Origin: Betaproteobacteria bacterium
GTDB lineage: Bacteria; Pseudomonadota; Gammaproteobacteria; Burkholderiales; Eutrophovitaceae
Assembly (NCBI GenBank): GCA_020354125.1
Contig: CP070643.1
Coordinates: 3,510,020-3,574,019, forward strand
Direction of reading: 5' to 3'
Length of the DNA stretch: 64,000 nucleotides
The translations under genes were made by a program, and so were the position numbers. Below, in pieces: positions 17,648-26,235 of this stretch. Within the stretch, counting starts at the first letter, position 1. Every line of letters starts with the position of its first letter. The notes beneath the pieces were generated by a model that ran no database searches, was not told the origin of the DNA, and worked only from the letters and a program-made list of their open reading frames with translations.

Positions 17648-20158
17648 TCAGTGTGGCAGGTAATGGCGAAGTAACTTCCATCGAGTGTGCACAACGCCGT
17701 TGTCGACCAACGTCGCGACTTCCTCTTCCGTGTAACCAGCGTCGCGCAATACCGAAACTGAGTGCTCGCCGGGTGACGGTGCCGGGTGCAAGGGGGTCAG
17801 GGCCGAAAGTTCTGGTCGAATCCAGGTCGCTAGCGGGATTGTCGTCGGGTAACCGGAGGGGTGTGGCCCAAGTCGCAAACGAAACGAGTTTGCCGGAACG
17901 CTGTCGCTGCCTTTGGCCGCGCATTCGATCGTGTATCTGTCACGCAGCTGTGCCAGCGTTTGTACGGCGATTGCGGCTGCGCCCGGTAGCGCTGCGAGTT
18001 TTTCTCTGAGGCTGGCGAGTGGTAGATCACGTAGTTTGTCAGCGATCGCCGCAGGACTGACCGAACCGGTGCTCACCGTTTCAGCACCGACCGCGCTTGC
18101 CAGTTTGGCGCCGTCACCGGCACGGCAACCAACGAATGCCCAACCGTCGGCGAGTTGGTAAAGGTGTTGTTCACAACCGTCGCCACGTGCCGCCTGTCCC
18201 GAAGGAATTATTTGCTCCGATTCGGCGTGGCGTGTCATGAACGGGAACTGCACCAGTTGCGCGCCCATGGCGAGAGATGTGCGCACGTAACTGCCGCCAT
18301 GTCCTTGCTCTCTGGCGAACAGCGCCTGCGCAATGCCCAGCGCCGCCGAGTACCCGGTGATGTAATCGACGCAGGACGCGATCGCGTGGAGGATCGGTTT
18401 ATCCGGCCGTCCGTAACGCGTCATGATGCCGGTGGCAGCCTGCAACACCGGGTCGAACGCCGGGTCGTCTTTGAACGGCCCACCTTCGCTGCCGCCCCAG
18501 GCGCTGATCTGGCAGGAGATGATGTCCGGATTGATGGCGGCGAGTTGATCGTGGGCAATGCCCAGTGAGCGCGCCGAATGATCAAGGAAGTTATGCAGCA
18601 CGACATCACTGTCCTTGACCAGGCGCGCCATGACTTCGCGGCCCGCTTCGGTTTTCAGGTCCAGCACCACGGCGCGCTTGCCTTGATTAACATCAACGCC
18701 AAACCACATTGTAATGCGCGGACCTGCCTGCGGTGCCGGCGAATCGATACGCACGACATCGGCGCCGTGCTCGGCAAGCGTACGCCCGGCTGCAGGACCG
18801 GCTATGATGTTTGACAGATCCAGAACGCGCACGCCCGCAAGCAATCCACCCGACGCCGAGTCACCGGCGGAGGCCGGCGCCAGTGGTGACTGCTGCCAGT
18901 CCGCGCCAGTGACTTTCTGACGTGGCCGCAGCTGCGGCGAGCGTACGGCGGCACCCGCAATAGAGACGAAGCGCCCGGGCATACGCACCGTTCCGAGTTT
19001 CGGGTCTTCGATGTCGGCCACCACGCCTGCTTCGAGCAATTTCGCATCGGCCAGCCATTCCGAATCGGTTTGTACGACTGTAACCGGCACGTTCGCATCG
19101 CGCAGTATTTGTTCCCACTCCTTGCCCGGCCGTGTCTTGATACTGTCGGAGATCATCGTCAGCAGGCGCTGGCGGTTATGCTGCGTGAGATCACCGGCAT
19201 TGTTCAGGTTGTTGCCGTCACGATTTTCGCTATAGGGATTGTCGGCAACCATCCCCTCGGCGATAGCGCGGTCGTATACGCCAACCGTTTGAAGAAACGC
19301 GCGCGTCTGATAGACGTGGTCCATCGCACAAACGAACAGAATGCGCCCGTCGGCGCATTCGTAAAAATTCAGTCCCGGCATGGCGCGGCTTTTCAGAAAG
19401 TCGACGATGCGGGCAACGTGCTCGTCGGTCAGATGTTCGCGCAGCTCACGCAGGATCGGAAACACCGTATGCATCATGGTGTGGTCGACCGATGGGAAGT
19501 TGTAGCGCTGAGGCTGTCCGTCGATTTTCGCAATCAGTAGTGCCATCGCCGATAACACTGCATCTGCCAGCGGCACCACGGCGCGTTGCCCCTGACCGCT
19601 GCGCTCCCTGTGATACAGCCCCATCGATGCCGTTACGGCGCCGAGAACGCCGCCATAAGCAGAGGCCATCGGGATTGCCGTATACACCGGGTCGCCGCCG
19701 ATCAGCGGCCCGAGCGGACTGATGTCGGTATAGATTCCGACCGCAGCATCGACGACGCCTTCCCATGCCGGCATCGTGTGGTTGTCGTCACCTTCGGCGA
19801 ATCCCGGTAACGATACGTAGACGATGCGCTCACGATTATCGAGGCTTGCATAGTCGAGTTGCAGCCTGGCCGCAGTGCCGGCGCGCATGTTCTCGAATAC
19901 GACGTCACTGCCGGCTACCAGCTCGTGTGCCATTTTGCTTGCGGCACTGTCATTCAGATCGATTTCCAGCAGCCGCTTGCCGCGATCGAGCAGTGGGTCG
20001 CATGGGTGCACTGCGCGCCCGGGGCGGACGAATTCCACGACGTCTGCACCCTGGTCGGCCAGCAACATCGCCGCGACACGCCCAGCCCAGCTGCTTCCGA
20101 TGTTGACGACGCGGACACCTGAAAGTGGTACGGACGCTGATTTGTTATTACTTGCCAT
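17648..20158 (-). CDS. Tandem family III (CaiB/BaiF) CoA transferase
   Basis: 836 residues made of two CaiB/BaiF-type domains (about 10-395 and 437-836), each about the size of a normal ~400-residue subunit. Each begins with the family's first strand: LSGVRVVNIGSSWAGRVAA and LAGVRVLDLSNIIAGPAAG. The nucleophilic aspartate appears in domain 2 (D598 in SCVDYITG), while the matching spot in domain 1 reads PMASAYGG with no Asp. So only the second half looks catalytic; this is judged by eye. It transfers CoA between acyl donors and acids. It converges with the acetoacetyl-CoA synthetase gene and diverges from the next enoyl-CoA hydratase. Confidence 0.87.
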   Translation of the reverse strand: MASNNKSASVPLSGVRVVNIGSSWAGRVAAMLLADQGADVVEFVRPGRAVHPCDPLLDRGKRLLEIDLNDSAASKMAHELVAGSDVVFENMRAGTAARLQLDYASLDNRERIVYVSLPGFAEGDDNHTMPAWEGVVDAAVGIYTDISPLGPLIGGDPVYTAIPMASAYGGVLGAVTASMGLYHRERSGQGQRAVVPLADAVLSAMALLIAKIDGQPQRYNFPSVDHTMMHTVFPILRELREHLTDEHVARIVDFLKSRAMPGLNFYECADGRILFVCAMDHVYQTRAFLQTVGVYDRAIAEGMVADNPYSENRDGNNLNNAGDLTQHNRQRLLTMISDSIKTRPGKEWEQILRDANVPVTVVQTDSEWLADAKLLEAGVVADIEDPKLGTVRMPGRFVSIAGAAVRSPQLRPRQKVTGADWQQSPLAPASAGDSASGGLLAGVRVLDLSNIIAGPAAGRTLAEHGADVVRIDSPAPQAGPRITMWFGVDVNQGKRAVVLDLKTEAGREVMARLVKDSDVVLHNFLDHSARSLGIAHDQLAAINPDIISCQISAWGGSEGGPFKDDPAFDPVLQAATGIMTRYGRPDKPILHAIASCVDYITGYSAALGIAQALFAREQGHGGSYVRTSLAMGAQLVQFPFMTRHAESEQIIPSGQAARGDGCEQHLYQLADGWAFVGCRAGDGAKLASAVGAETVSTGSVSPAAIADKLRDLPLASLREKLAALPGAAAIAVQTLAQLRDRYTIECAAKGSDSVPANSFRLRLGPHPSGYPTTIPLATWIRPELSALTPLHPAPSPGEHSVSVLRDAGYTEEEVATLVDNGVVHTRWKLLRHYLPH

Positions 20159-20333
20159 TTGATTTGACCTTCATGTACTGAGCGGAAGCCAGGCAAAATC
20201 GACCCCCTGCCAAGCCCCTTTGCTGTCGGATCGATGTGCCGGGCTTTGTATCATGCTTCTATGCTCAATTGTAGTGCCATCCAGGCAAGGGGCCGATACG
20301 GTAAGCTCTCCTGACAGACCACACGAGGCGATC

Positions 20334-21188
20334 ATGAACATAGATACCGGAACACAAGCGTTGTTGTGCAGCGTCGAAGACGGCGTGGCGACCATCACGT
20401 TGAATCGTCCTGAGGCGCGTAACGCCCTGGGCGAAGAACTTACACCCGCCCTGCGTAGAATGATCAAACAAGCGGGTGACGACACCGAAGTCGGGGCAGT
20501 GTTGATCACCGGAGCGGGTACTGCATTCTGCGCCGGCGGCGACGTAAAAAGCATGAACAAAAGCGGCGGAGCCTTGCAGAAGAACGAATCGGGCCAGGCG
20601 CAGGCCACGCGCGAGGAAAGAATCGCCGATCTTCAGCGGCGCCAGCGTGCGCTGACCGGCGCTTTGGTCGGTTTGCGCAAGCCGACCGTAGCTGCGCTGC
20701 CTGGCCCCGCCGCAGGGGCTGGTCTGTCGATTGCACTAGCCTGTGACATTCGCATCGCTGCCGAGTCGGCGTTTGTTTCGACCGCCTATGCGCGCATCGG
20801 CTTGAGCGGTGACTACGGTATCGCCTGGTTGCTCACTCGCGCGGTTGGCAATGCGCGCGCACGCGAACTGCTGTTCTTGCCGGAACGCATCGATGCCGCT
20901 CGATGTGAACGTATTGGACTGATCAACTATGTCGTGCCCGATGACGAACTTCGTCAGGCGGCGTTTGACCTCGCCGCGAGACTTGCAAGTGGTCCGCGGG
21001 TCGCTTTGCGCAACATGAAGGACAATCTCGACGATGCCGTTGCAAGCGATTTTCTTAGCGCGCTCGATGGCGAAGCCGTGCGCATGGTTGGAAGCGCCCA
21101 AACCGGCGACCATCGCGAAGCGGTGCGTGCTTTTGTAGAGAAGCGCCCGCCGCATTTTAAAGATCGATTAGAACCGGTGACAGATTAG
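20334..21188 (+). CDS. Enoyl-CoA hydratase/isomerase family protein
   Basis: 284 residues, a second crotonase-fold enzyme. Motifs are TLNRPEARNALGEEL, FCAGGDVKSM (first oxyanion loop), PTVAALPGPAAGAGLS (second loop), and TAYARIGLSGDYG, where Gly/Asp replace the usual second Glu pair. The fold ends with FVEKRPPHFKDR, typical of the family. The frame is open from 20220, but ATG 20334 has a GAGGCG ribosome site and starts the domain. It is divergent from the tandem CoA transferase, so the two probably serve one acyl-CoA pathway. Confidence 0.88.
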   Translation: MNIDTGTQALLCSVEDGVATITLNRPEARNALGEELTPALRRMIKQAGDDTEVGAVLITGAGTAFCAGGDVKSMNKSGGALQKNESGQAQATREERIADLQRRQRALTGALVGLRKPTVAALPGPAAGAGLSIALACDIRIAAESAFVSTAYARIGLSGDYGIAWLLTRAVGNARARELLFLPERIDAARCERIGLINYVVPDDELRQAAFDLAARLASGPRVALRNMKDNLDDAVASDFLSALDGEAVRMVGSAQTGDHREAVRAFVEKRPPHFKDRLEPVTD

Positions 21189-21219
21189 GATCGTTGCTAG
21201 CCATTTGACTGGAAAGTCC

Positions 21220-21672
21220 GTGGCTTTTTACGCCTGGAAATGCACGGTGGGTACCTCGGCGCTGCTGTTGTTGGTGCTACAAGTGCTGGTCGCGCAGACT
21301 GTGTTGGCTGAAGATTCATTTGATATCAGCGGCAAGGCTGTAGTGTTCTTTGGACCGGCCCAGGAGGAGTACGACGCCTTAAGCGAGCAGGAGCAGGAAG
21401 ACATGAACGAGATCCTCTCCGATTTCTATTTCTATCAGAACAATGTCGTACCTTTCCTCGAAGCCAACGGAATTAAAGATTTCCACACTGCCAATCCGGT
21501 GATTCGGGTCGTCCTGTCGGAGGACGAGAGCCGAATATTCCGGCGCGGACAGTTCGAACACGATGTTGGACTGATCATGATTGATGGTGAGCGCGAACCA
21601 GTGGTCTCACTTGGCGTGTCCACCGACGTTGAGTGGATACCAATGTTCAAGTCGTATTTCAGTATCGAGTAG
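21220..21672 (+). CDS. Hypothetical secreted protein
   Basis: About 150 residues, not recognised. A hydrophobic signal segment (TSALLLLVLQVLVAQTVLA) ends in an AxA-like site before EDSFD. The mature part is acidic, with an EEYDALSEQEQEDMNEI helix and a compact alpha/beta pattern without cysteines. Either TTG 21205 or GTG 21220 could start it; GTG is preferred because GGAAAG precedes it. It lies between an enoyl-CoA hydratase and a small SCP2-like gene on the same strand. No function is proposed. Confidence 0.6.
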   Translation: MAFYAWKCTVGTSALLLLVLQVLVAQTVLAEDSFDISGKAVVFFGPAQEEYDALSEQEQEDMNEILSDFYFYQNNVVPFLEANGIKDFHTANPVIRVVLSEDESRIFRRGQFEHDVGLIMIDGEREPVVSLGVSTDVEWIPMFKSYFSIE

Positions 21673-21713
21673 ACAGGCCTTATTGACGCATTGAAGAGCA
21701 AGGAACAACACCA

Positions 21714-22076
21714 ATGAACTGGGACGATTTTATCGAACGGGTTAATGCTGACCCGGTAATTGCGCAACGTGGCGCTGATTCAAGTTTTCAAGTGCTGCTC
21801 GGCATCGGTGAACGGGAGCGCTTGATTACGGTGTACGCGGGCAACGTCGTCAGCGTGAAAGATGGCCCGTTCGTCATGCCGCAATGCGACTTTGCTCTCA
21901 TCGGCAGTGCCGAAGCCTGGACGCGATTTTGTGCTCCGCATCCGGCTCCTGGTGAGCAGGATATCTTTGCCTACTTTCGGAGCAAGGAAATCCTGCTCAC
22001 TGGCGATACCCGCAAGTTCTATGCGCACCTGATGTTCCTCAAACTGATGTTGCTGCATTTACGGAGTCAGGCGTGA
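21714..22076 (+). CDS. Small SCP2-like (sterol carrier fold) protein
   Basis: 120 residues. The pattern FQVLLGIGERERLITVYAG (strand pair), then DFALIGSAEAWTRFC and ILLTGDTRKFYAHLMFLKLML resembles SCP2-domain proteins, with the alternating strands and the GD..K/..l helix near the end. Such proteins bind lipids or acyl-CoA. Similarity is by eye only. The TGA stop overlaps the GTG start of the following hydrolase by four bases, so they are translationally coupled. Confidence 0.6.
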   Translation: MNWDDFIERVNADPVIAQRGADSSFQVLLGIGERERLITVYAGNVVSVKDGPFVMPQCDFALIGSAEAWTRFCAPHPAPGEQDIFAYFRSKEILLTGDTRKFYAHLMFLKLMLLHLRSQA

Positions 22077-22942
22077 ACGCGATATTGGAACCTGTTACCG
22101 GGCATTATGTTCAACTTGAACATGGGGGCCGCACTTGCCGGGTCTATTTCGAGGAGGCAGGGCAGGGTATTCCGCTGCTCTGCCTGCACACGGCAGGCGC
22201 CGACACACGACAGTTCCGTGGGTTGCTCAATGCGCCGGCGATTACCGACCAATTTCGTGTTATCGCTTTTGACTTGCCGTGGCATGGGAAAAGTTCGCCA
22301 CCGGCGGGTTGGCAGAGTGAGAACTGGCGTCTGACCAGTGCAAGTTACTGCGCACTGATTCTGTCTTTCATGCGGGCGCTCGAGTTGCACAAACCGATTG
22401 TCATGGGGTGCTCAATTGGCGGCCGTGTTTGTCTCAATCTGGCGCTCGATCACGCAACACAGTTCCGTGCCATTATTGGCTTGCAATCGGCGGCCAGTAC
22501 GCCGCGTTACTATGATCCGGCGTGGCTGACGCATCCCGAGGTCAACGGCCCGGTTGCGGGGGCGGCCACGGTCATGGGCTTGATGTGCCCGGACAGTCCC
22601 GAATCAGAGCGATGGGAAACGCTTTGGCACTATATGCAGGGCGGTCCTGGTGTATTCGCTGGCGACTTGTACTTCTACCAAGTGGAAGGCGATTTCCGCC
22701 GGCGTGTAAAAGCCATCGATACGCGGATCACGCCGCTTTACCTGCTGACTGGAGAATACGATTATTCATGCAGCCCGCAGGACACACGGGATACAGCGGC
22801 ACAGATTCCCGGTGCGCGTGTGCGCATCATGCCAGGGCTTGGCCACTTTCCGATGAGCGAGAATCCGCAAGCTTTCATCAACGAGTTGCTGCCGGTACTG
22901 AACGAAATCGCTGCGGCTGGCGAGAGCGACGAGCCAGCCTGA
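22073..22942 (+). CDS. Alpha/beta hydrolase
   Basis: 289 residues of alpha/beta hydrolase fold. The oxyanion segment LLCLHTAGAD, the DLPWHGKS turn, the nucleophile elbow MGCSIGG (Ser in GxSxG form), the acid region LTGEYDYSCSP and the histidine in PGLGHFPMSENP together form a Ser-Asp-His triad. It probably hydrolyses an ester or C-C bond; the substrate is unknown. GTG start overlaps the preceding stop (GTGA). The pairing with an SCP2-like protein suggests a lipid-like substrate, which is inference. Confidence 0.87.
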   Translation: MNAILEPVTGHYVQLEHGGRTCRVYFEEAGQGIPLLCLHTAGADTRQFRGLLNAPAITDQFRVIAFDLPWHGKSSPPAGWQSENWRLTSASYCALILSFMRALELHKPIVMGCSIGGRVCLNLALDHATQFRAIIGLQSAASTPRYYDPAWLTHPEVNGPVAGAATVMGLMCPDSPESERWETLWHYMQGGPGVFAGDLYFYQVEGDFRRRVKAIDTRITPLYLLTGEYDYSCSPQDTRDTAAQIPGARVRIMPGLGHFPMSENPQAFINELLPVLNEIAAAGESDEPA

Positions 22943-22981
22943 AATTAACAGATCGAAAGCGCAGGAGCGAAAGGCATCACA

Positions 22982-23332
22982 GTGGTCTACTACATCGTCA
23001 AGTTGTTGATAACAGTCTTACTGGTCGTGCTGGTATCGGAGGTGGCCAAGCGCAGCACATTGTATGGTGCGCTGCTCGCGTCGGTGCCGCTGGTTTCCGT
23101 GTTGGCGATGATCTGGCTCTACGTCGATACCAGGGACACGACAAGGGTGGCAGCACTGTCGGGAAGTATCTTCTGGTTGGTTCTGCCTTCACTCGCCTTG
23201 TTCATCGTCCTTCCCGTGCTGCTCAAGGCTGGTGTCAACTTCTACTTGAGCATGGCGATCGGCGTCGCCGCCACCGTCTTCTGTTATTGGCTGGCGATCA
23301 CGTTTCTTCCGCAGTTCGGTATCAAGCTGTAA
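22982..23332 (+). CDS. DUF3147 family membrane protein
   Basis: 116 residues with four hydrophobic segments: YYIVKLLITVLLVVLVSEVAK, a second around LLASVPLVSVLAMIWLY, a third LPSLALFIVLPVLL, and a fourth FYLSMAIGVAATVFCYW. The SEVAKRS and SVPLVSxLAMIWLY motifs match DUF3147 proteins, small inner-membrane proteins of unknown role. GTG start. Last gene of the same-strand run, converging with the Anbu operon 66 bases downstream. Confidence 0.8.
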   Translation: MVYYIVKLLITVLLVVLVSEVAKRSTLYGALLASVPLVSVLAMIWLYVDTRDTTRVAALSGSIFWLVLPSLALFIVLPVLLKAGVNFYLSMAIGVAATVFCYWLAITFLPQFGIKL

Positions 23333-23398
23333 CGGTGTGATGCAGAGCGGAAACGCTTGTGAGCTAACCGCGTAAATGCGATCGCGCCATGTGGCGGG

Positions 23399-24139
23399 TT
23401 AGCCCGCTTTCTGAACCCAGTCAGGGTCGGGCAGGTCGAGAAATGCTTGTCCGAGCGAGTCACCCCATCGGGTGCGGATGTGATGAAAGTAGGGGTTTTC
23501 GTCCTCGATGACCTGGTGGCTGCCGATGCGCAATTCGTCGGTGCGAATGACCACGACGTCGATCGGCGGACTCACCGTGAGGTTCGAACGAATGGTCGAG
23601 TCCATCGATATCAGGCCGCATTTCACGGCGCGTTCGAGGTGCGTCTTTCGATTAATGACGCGATCGATGATCGGCTTGCCGTATTTTGTTTCGCCAATCT
23701 GGAAGTAGCACGTATCGTCGCTGGCTTCGATGAAATTGCCAGCCGGGTAGATGTTAAAAAGCCGTGGCGCCTCGCCCTTGATCTGGCCGCCAAGAATCAT
23801 CGAAGCGTTGAATTCAATCTTGAAATCCTCCAGTGCCTTGCCGTCGCGAGCATGGATTTCGCGCACAGCGTCACCGACGCAGCGTGCCGCATCAAGCATG
23901 GTGTCGACATTGAGAAGGTGTTTCTTGTCGTGCTCGCGCAGCTGTTCCCTGAGCAGGCCGAGGATCGACTGTGTGATCGACAGGTTACCCGCGACCATCA
24001 GCGCGATGGCACGTTCACCGGGTGTCTCGAAGATGGACATTTTGTGAAAGGTGGCGATGTTGTCCACACCAGCATTGGTGCGTGTATCGGAGAGCATTAC
24101 GATCCCCGCATCGACCAGCATGCCGACACAGTAAGTCAT
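23399..24139 (-). CDS. Anbu (ancestral beta subunit) proteasome-type protease
   Basis: 246 residues. The protein starts MTYCVGMLVDAGIVMLSDTRTNAGVD when read through, with Thr2 as the likely N-terminal nucleophile after Met removal, Asp18 in LSDTRT and the following TNAGVD, diagnostic of Anbu rather than HslV. Anbu is an Ntn-fold hydrolase forming open rings; its substrate is unsettled. It is the last gene of a four-gene minus-strand set (ATP-grasp, alpha-E, transglutaminase, Anbu) that is the classic Anbu gene neighbourhood. A minisatellite separates it from the transglutaminase gene, and no good ribosome site is visible upstream. Confidence 0.93.
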   Translation of the reverse strand: MTYCVGMLVDAGIVMLSDTRTNAGVDNIATFHKMSIFETPGERAIALMVAGNLSITQSILGLLREQLREHDKKHLLNVDTMLDAARCVGDAVREIHARDGKALEDFKIEFNASMILGGQIKGEAPRLFNIYPAGNFIEASDDTCYFQIGETKYGKPIIDRVINRKTHLERAVKCGLISMDSTIRSNLTVSPPIDVVVIRTDELRIGSHQVIEDENPYFHHIRTRWGDSLGQAFLDLPDPDWVQKAG

Positions 24140-24205
24140 AGGCCTGTTTCAGTGCTCAAGGATTGCGAGACTACCACGCCCACGGCATCGTGGCGCTCGA
24201 ACTCA

Positions 24206-24307
24206 AGGTGCAATTTATGTCGAGGTGCAATTTATGTCGAGGTGCAATTTATGTCGAGGTGCGATATTTGTCGAGGCGCAGTTTATGTTGAGATGCGATA
24301 TCTACTG
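24206..24307. repeat. 17-bp minisatellite between transglutaminase and Anbu genes
   Basis: The unit AGGTGCAATTTATGTCG is repeated exactly three times (24206-24222, 24223-24239, 24240-24256), then three diverged copies run to 24307. The last copy covers the transglutaminase stop codon. The array fills most of the 162-base gap before the Anbu start. Confidence 0.92.
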
Positions 24308-25144
24308 TTGCTGTTGCCAGTCTCGCCGCTTGCGCTTGCTGCGTGGCCCGCGCGACCGCGAGACACTCACCGCTACGTGCAGCGCTTCATCGCCACCGCC
24401 GTGACGCACGCCCCTGACCGGGCCGGCGTCCAGATAGTCGCGACCCACCGCGAGGCGGCAGTGGCGTTCGCCGGCCGCCGTGCCATGCGTGATGTCAACG
24501 CTGAACCAGCCGCGTTCCTGTCCCAACCAGGCCTCGGCCCAAGCGTGACTTGCCGGGCTGGCCTCGCCGGTATGGAAGTAGCCGCTGACGTAGCGTGCCG
24601 GTAACGACAACAGGCGGCACACGGCGACAAACAGGTGGGCGTGATCCTGACATACGCCGCGACCTTGCGCCAGCGCCTGGGCCGCATCGTGCTCGACTGT
24701 TGTCGAGCCCTGTTCCCAGATGACCGCTTCGCGTATTGCCTGACCGAGTTCGAGTAGCGCTTGTGGATTGGCAATACTCTGCGGCGTCCAGCTCGATGCA
24801 AACTTGGTGATGGCCTGGTCCGGTGCGCTCAGGTCCGTGGTTGCCAAATAGGCGAGCGGCGAGAGGCCACCGTCCTCGGTGGCAACCCAGCCGTTGGCGT
24901 CACGCGTCTCGATGACACCGTCGGCAAGGACATGGATTTCGTCCAACGGTTCGTCGACGGTAATCAAGTGGGTGATGTTGCCGAATGCGTCGACTTGCTC
25001 GAGTTGGCGGCCGGGTGACTTCAGGTTCCAGCGAATGGTGCGCTGGCCGGCGTCGATACGCGGGGTGAGCCTGGCAACCTGCACGGAGCGATCCAGCCGG
25101 TGAGTGTAGCGATAGATTGTCTCGTGTTGAATGAACAGCAGCAT
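24302..25144 (-). CDS. Transglutaminase-like protein of the Anbu operon
   Basis: 280 residues. An N-terminal bacterial transglutaminase-associated beta domain (IQHETIYRYTHRL at the start) leads into a transglutaminase core with the triad C165 (GRGVCQDHAH), H200 (SHAWAEAW) and D217 (FSVDITHG). The GRDYLDAGPVRGVRHGGG tail is typical of this family. Such enzymes cleave or form isopeptide/peptide bonds; in the Anbu operon it is thought to act on a peptide product of the neighbouring ligase. The gap upstream to the alpha-E stop is a 15-bp minisatellite and holds no clear Shine-Dalgarno sequence. Confidence 0.93.
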   Translation of the reverse strand: MLLFIQHETIYRYTHRLDRSVQVARLTPRIDAGQRTIRWNLKSPGRQLEQVDAFGNITHLITVDEPLDEIHVLADGVIETRDANGWVATEDGGLSPLAYLATTDLSAPDQAITKFASSWTPQSIANPQALLELGQAIREAVIWEQGSTTVEHDAAQALAQGRGVCQDHAHLFVAVCRLLSLPARYVSGYFHTGEASPASHAWAEAWLGQERGWFSVDITHGTAAGERHCRLAVGRDYLDAGPVRGVRHGGGDEALHVAVSVSRSRGPRSKRKRRDWQQQQ

Positions 25145-25150
25145 GTGTCA

Positions 25151-25270
25151 GTTGAAATCGGTTCAGTTGAAATCGGTTCGATTGAAATCGGTTCGATTGA
25201 AATCGGTTCGGTTGAAATCGGTTCGGTTGAAATCGGTTCGGTTGAAAATGGCTCGATCGAAAATTGCTTA
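25151..25270. repeat. 15-bp minisatellite between alpha-E and transglutaminase genes
   Basis: Eight consecutive 15-bp units with consensus RTTGAAATCGGTTCG on the + strand. Units 1-6 differ only at the first and last base; units 7 and 8 are more diverged. The array begins six bases upstream of the transglutaminase ATG and ends one base short of the alpha-E stop codon, so it occupies practically the whole 127-base gap. Confidence 0.95.
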
Positions 25271-25271
25271 C

Positions 25272-26219
25272 TCAGGCAGTCACGGACACAAGAAAGTCCT
25301 GGGCAATGCGGCGACCCAAGCCATTGATACGGTCAAGAAAGTCGCGCAGGAAAGCATGTAGTCCATCCTCCAGAATCAGATCGATTCTCGTGTAGTGCAT
25401 CGACGCATGCAGTTCGCCAACCTGACGAAGCGTCTCTCCCGATTGGTCGTTGGCCACCGCCTGCAGATGCTGCACCAGGCCTTCGGCACAGCGATGCAAC
25501 GAGCGTGGCATGTCGGCGCGCAAGATCATCAGTTCGGCAATGCGTGCCGGCGTAATACGGTCGCGGTAGACCTTACGGTAGATCTCGTAGGCCGATACTG
25601 ATTCGAGTAGTGCCCGATACCGGTAGTAATCTGCCTCGTTACTTGACGTCACCCCATCAGGCGCAAGCATTCTGAACTGGACATCAAGGATGCGTGCCGT
25701 GTTGTCGGCGCGCTCGAGGAACGTTCCGATGCGTTTAAAGTCGAATCCTTCGTCACGCATCATGGTCCCGATGGTCGCGCCCCTTGAAAGATGCGAACGC
25801 AGCTTGACCCATTCGAAGAAACCGGTCAAAGCATCACCTTGCAAATGGTCGAAGCTACGCAGCTTGAGTTCGAGCCAGGTCGAATTGATGATCTCCCACT
25901 GGTCGAATGTCAGTGTCCCGCGCACGGCGCGCGCGTTCTCCCGTGCCATGTTCAGGTTGCTGACGATGCTGGCCGGATTGTCCTCGTCAAAGGCGAGAAA
26001 GCGGATCACCTGATCGGCAGATATCTCACCATACCTTTCTCGATAGGTGTCGAGCTGACCGACCATCGATAGAGTTGCTTCCCAGGAGCGGTCGAGTTCG
26101 CCGACCTCGCGCGGCAGCAATGCCCAATGGGTATCGACCTGCAGCATGCGCGCCAGATTCTCGGCGCGTTCCGTGTAACGTGACATCCAGTAAAGGTGAT
26201 CAGCAGTGCGGCTCAGCAT
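25272..26219 (-). CDS. Alpha-E domain protein of the Anbu operon
   Basis: 315 residues from ATG 26219, the family length. It begins MLSRTADHLYWMSRYTERAEN, the hallmark of the alpha-E (DUF403/COG2307) family, an all-helical protein with conserved acidic residues. It always accompanies the circularly permuted ATP-grasp ligase and is presumed to be its catalytic partner. The frame is open further upstream into the ATP-grasp gene, but the methionine at 26219 fits the family start and leaves 16 bases after the ATP-grasp stop. Confidence 0.92.
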   Translation of the reverse strand: MLSRTADHLYWMSRYTERAENLARMLQVDTHWALLPREVGELDRSWEATLSMVGQLDTYRERYGEISADQVIRFLAFDEDNPASIVSNLNMARENARAVRGTLTFDQWEIINSTWLELKLRSFDHLQGDALTGFFEWVKLRSHLSRGATIGTMMRDEGFDFKRIGTFLERADNTARILDVQFRMLAPDGVTSSNEADYYRYRALLESVSAYEIYRKVYRDRITPARIAELMILRADMPRSLHRCAEGLVQHLQAVANDQSGETLRQVGELHASMHYTRIDLILEDGLHAFLRDFLDRINGLGRRIAQDFLVSVTA

Positions 26220-26235
26220 CACGTTGTCCCGGCCA

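Noticed and set aside
24206..24307. CRISPR-like array or iterons of an origin
   Set aside because: Units are directly adjacent, unspaced and within an operon gap; no replication gene is nearby.
23447..24604. 385-codon plus-strand frame over the Anbu gene and minisatellite
   Set aside because: It is opposite Anbu and transglutaminase, and the repeat part simply stays open because its unit lacks stops in that frame.
25151..25270. CRISPR-like array
   Set aside because: The units are contiguous 15-mers without unique spacers and no cas genes are near, so it is a minisatellite.
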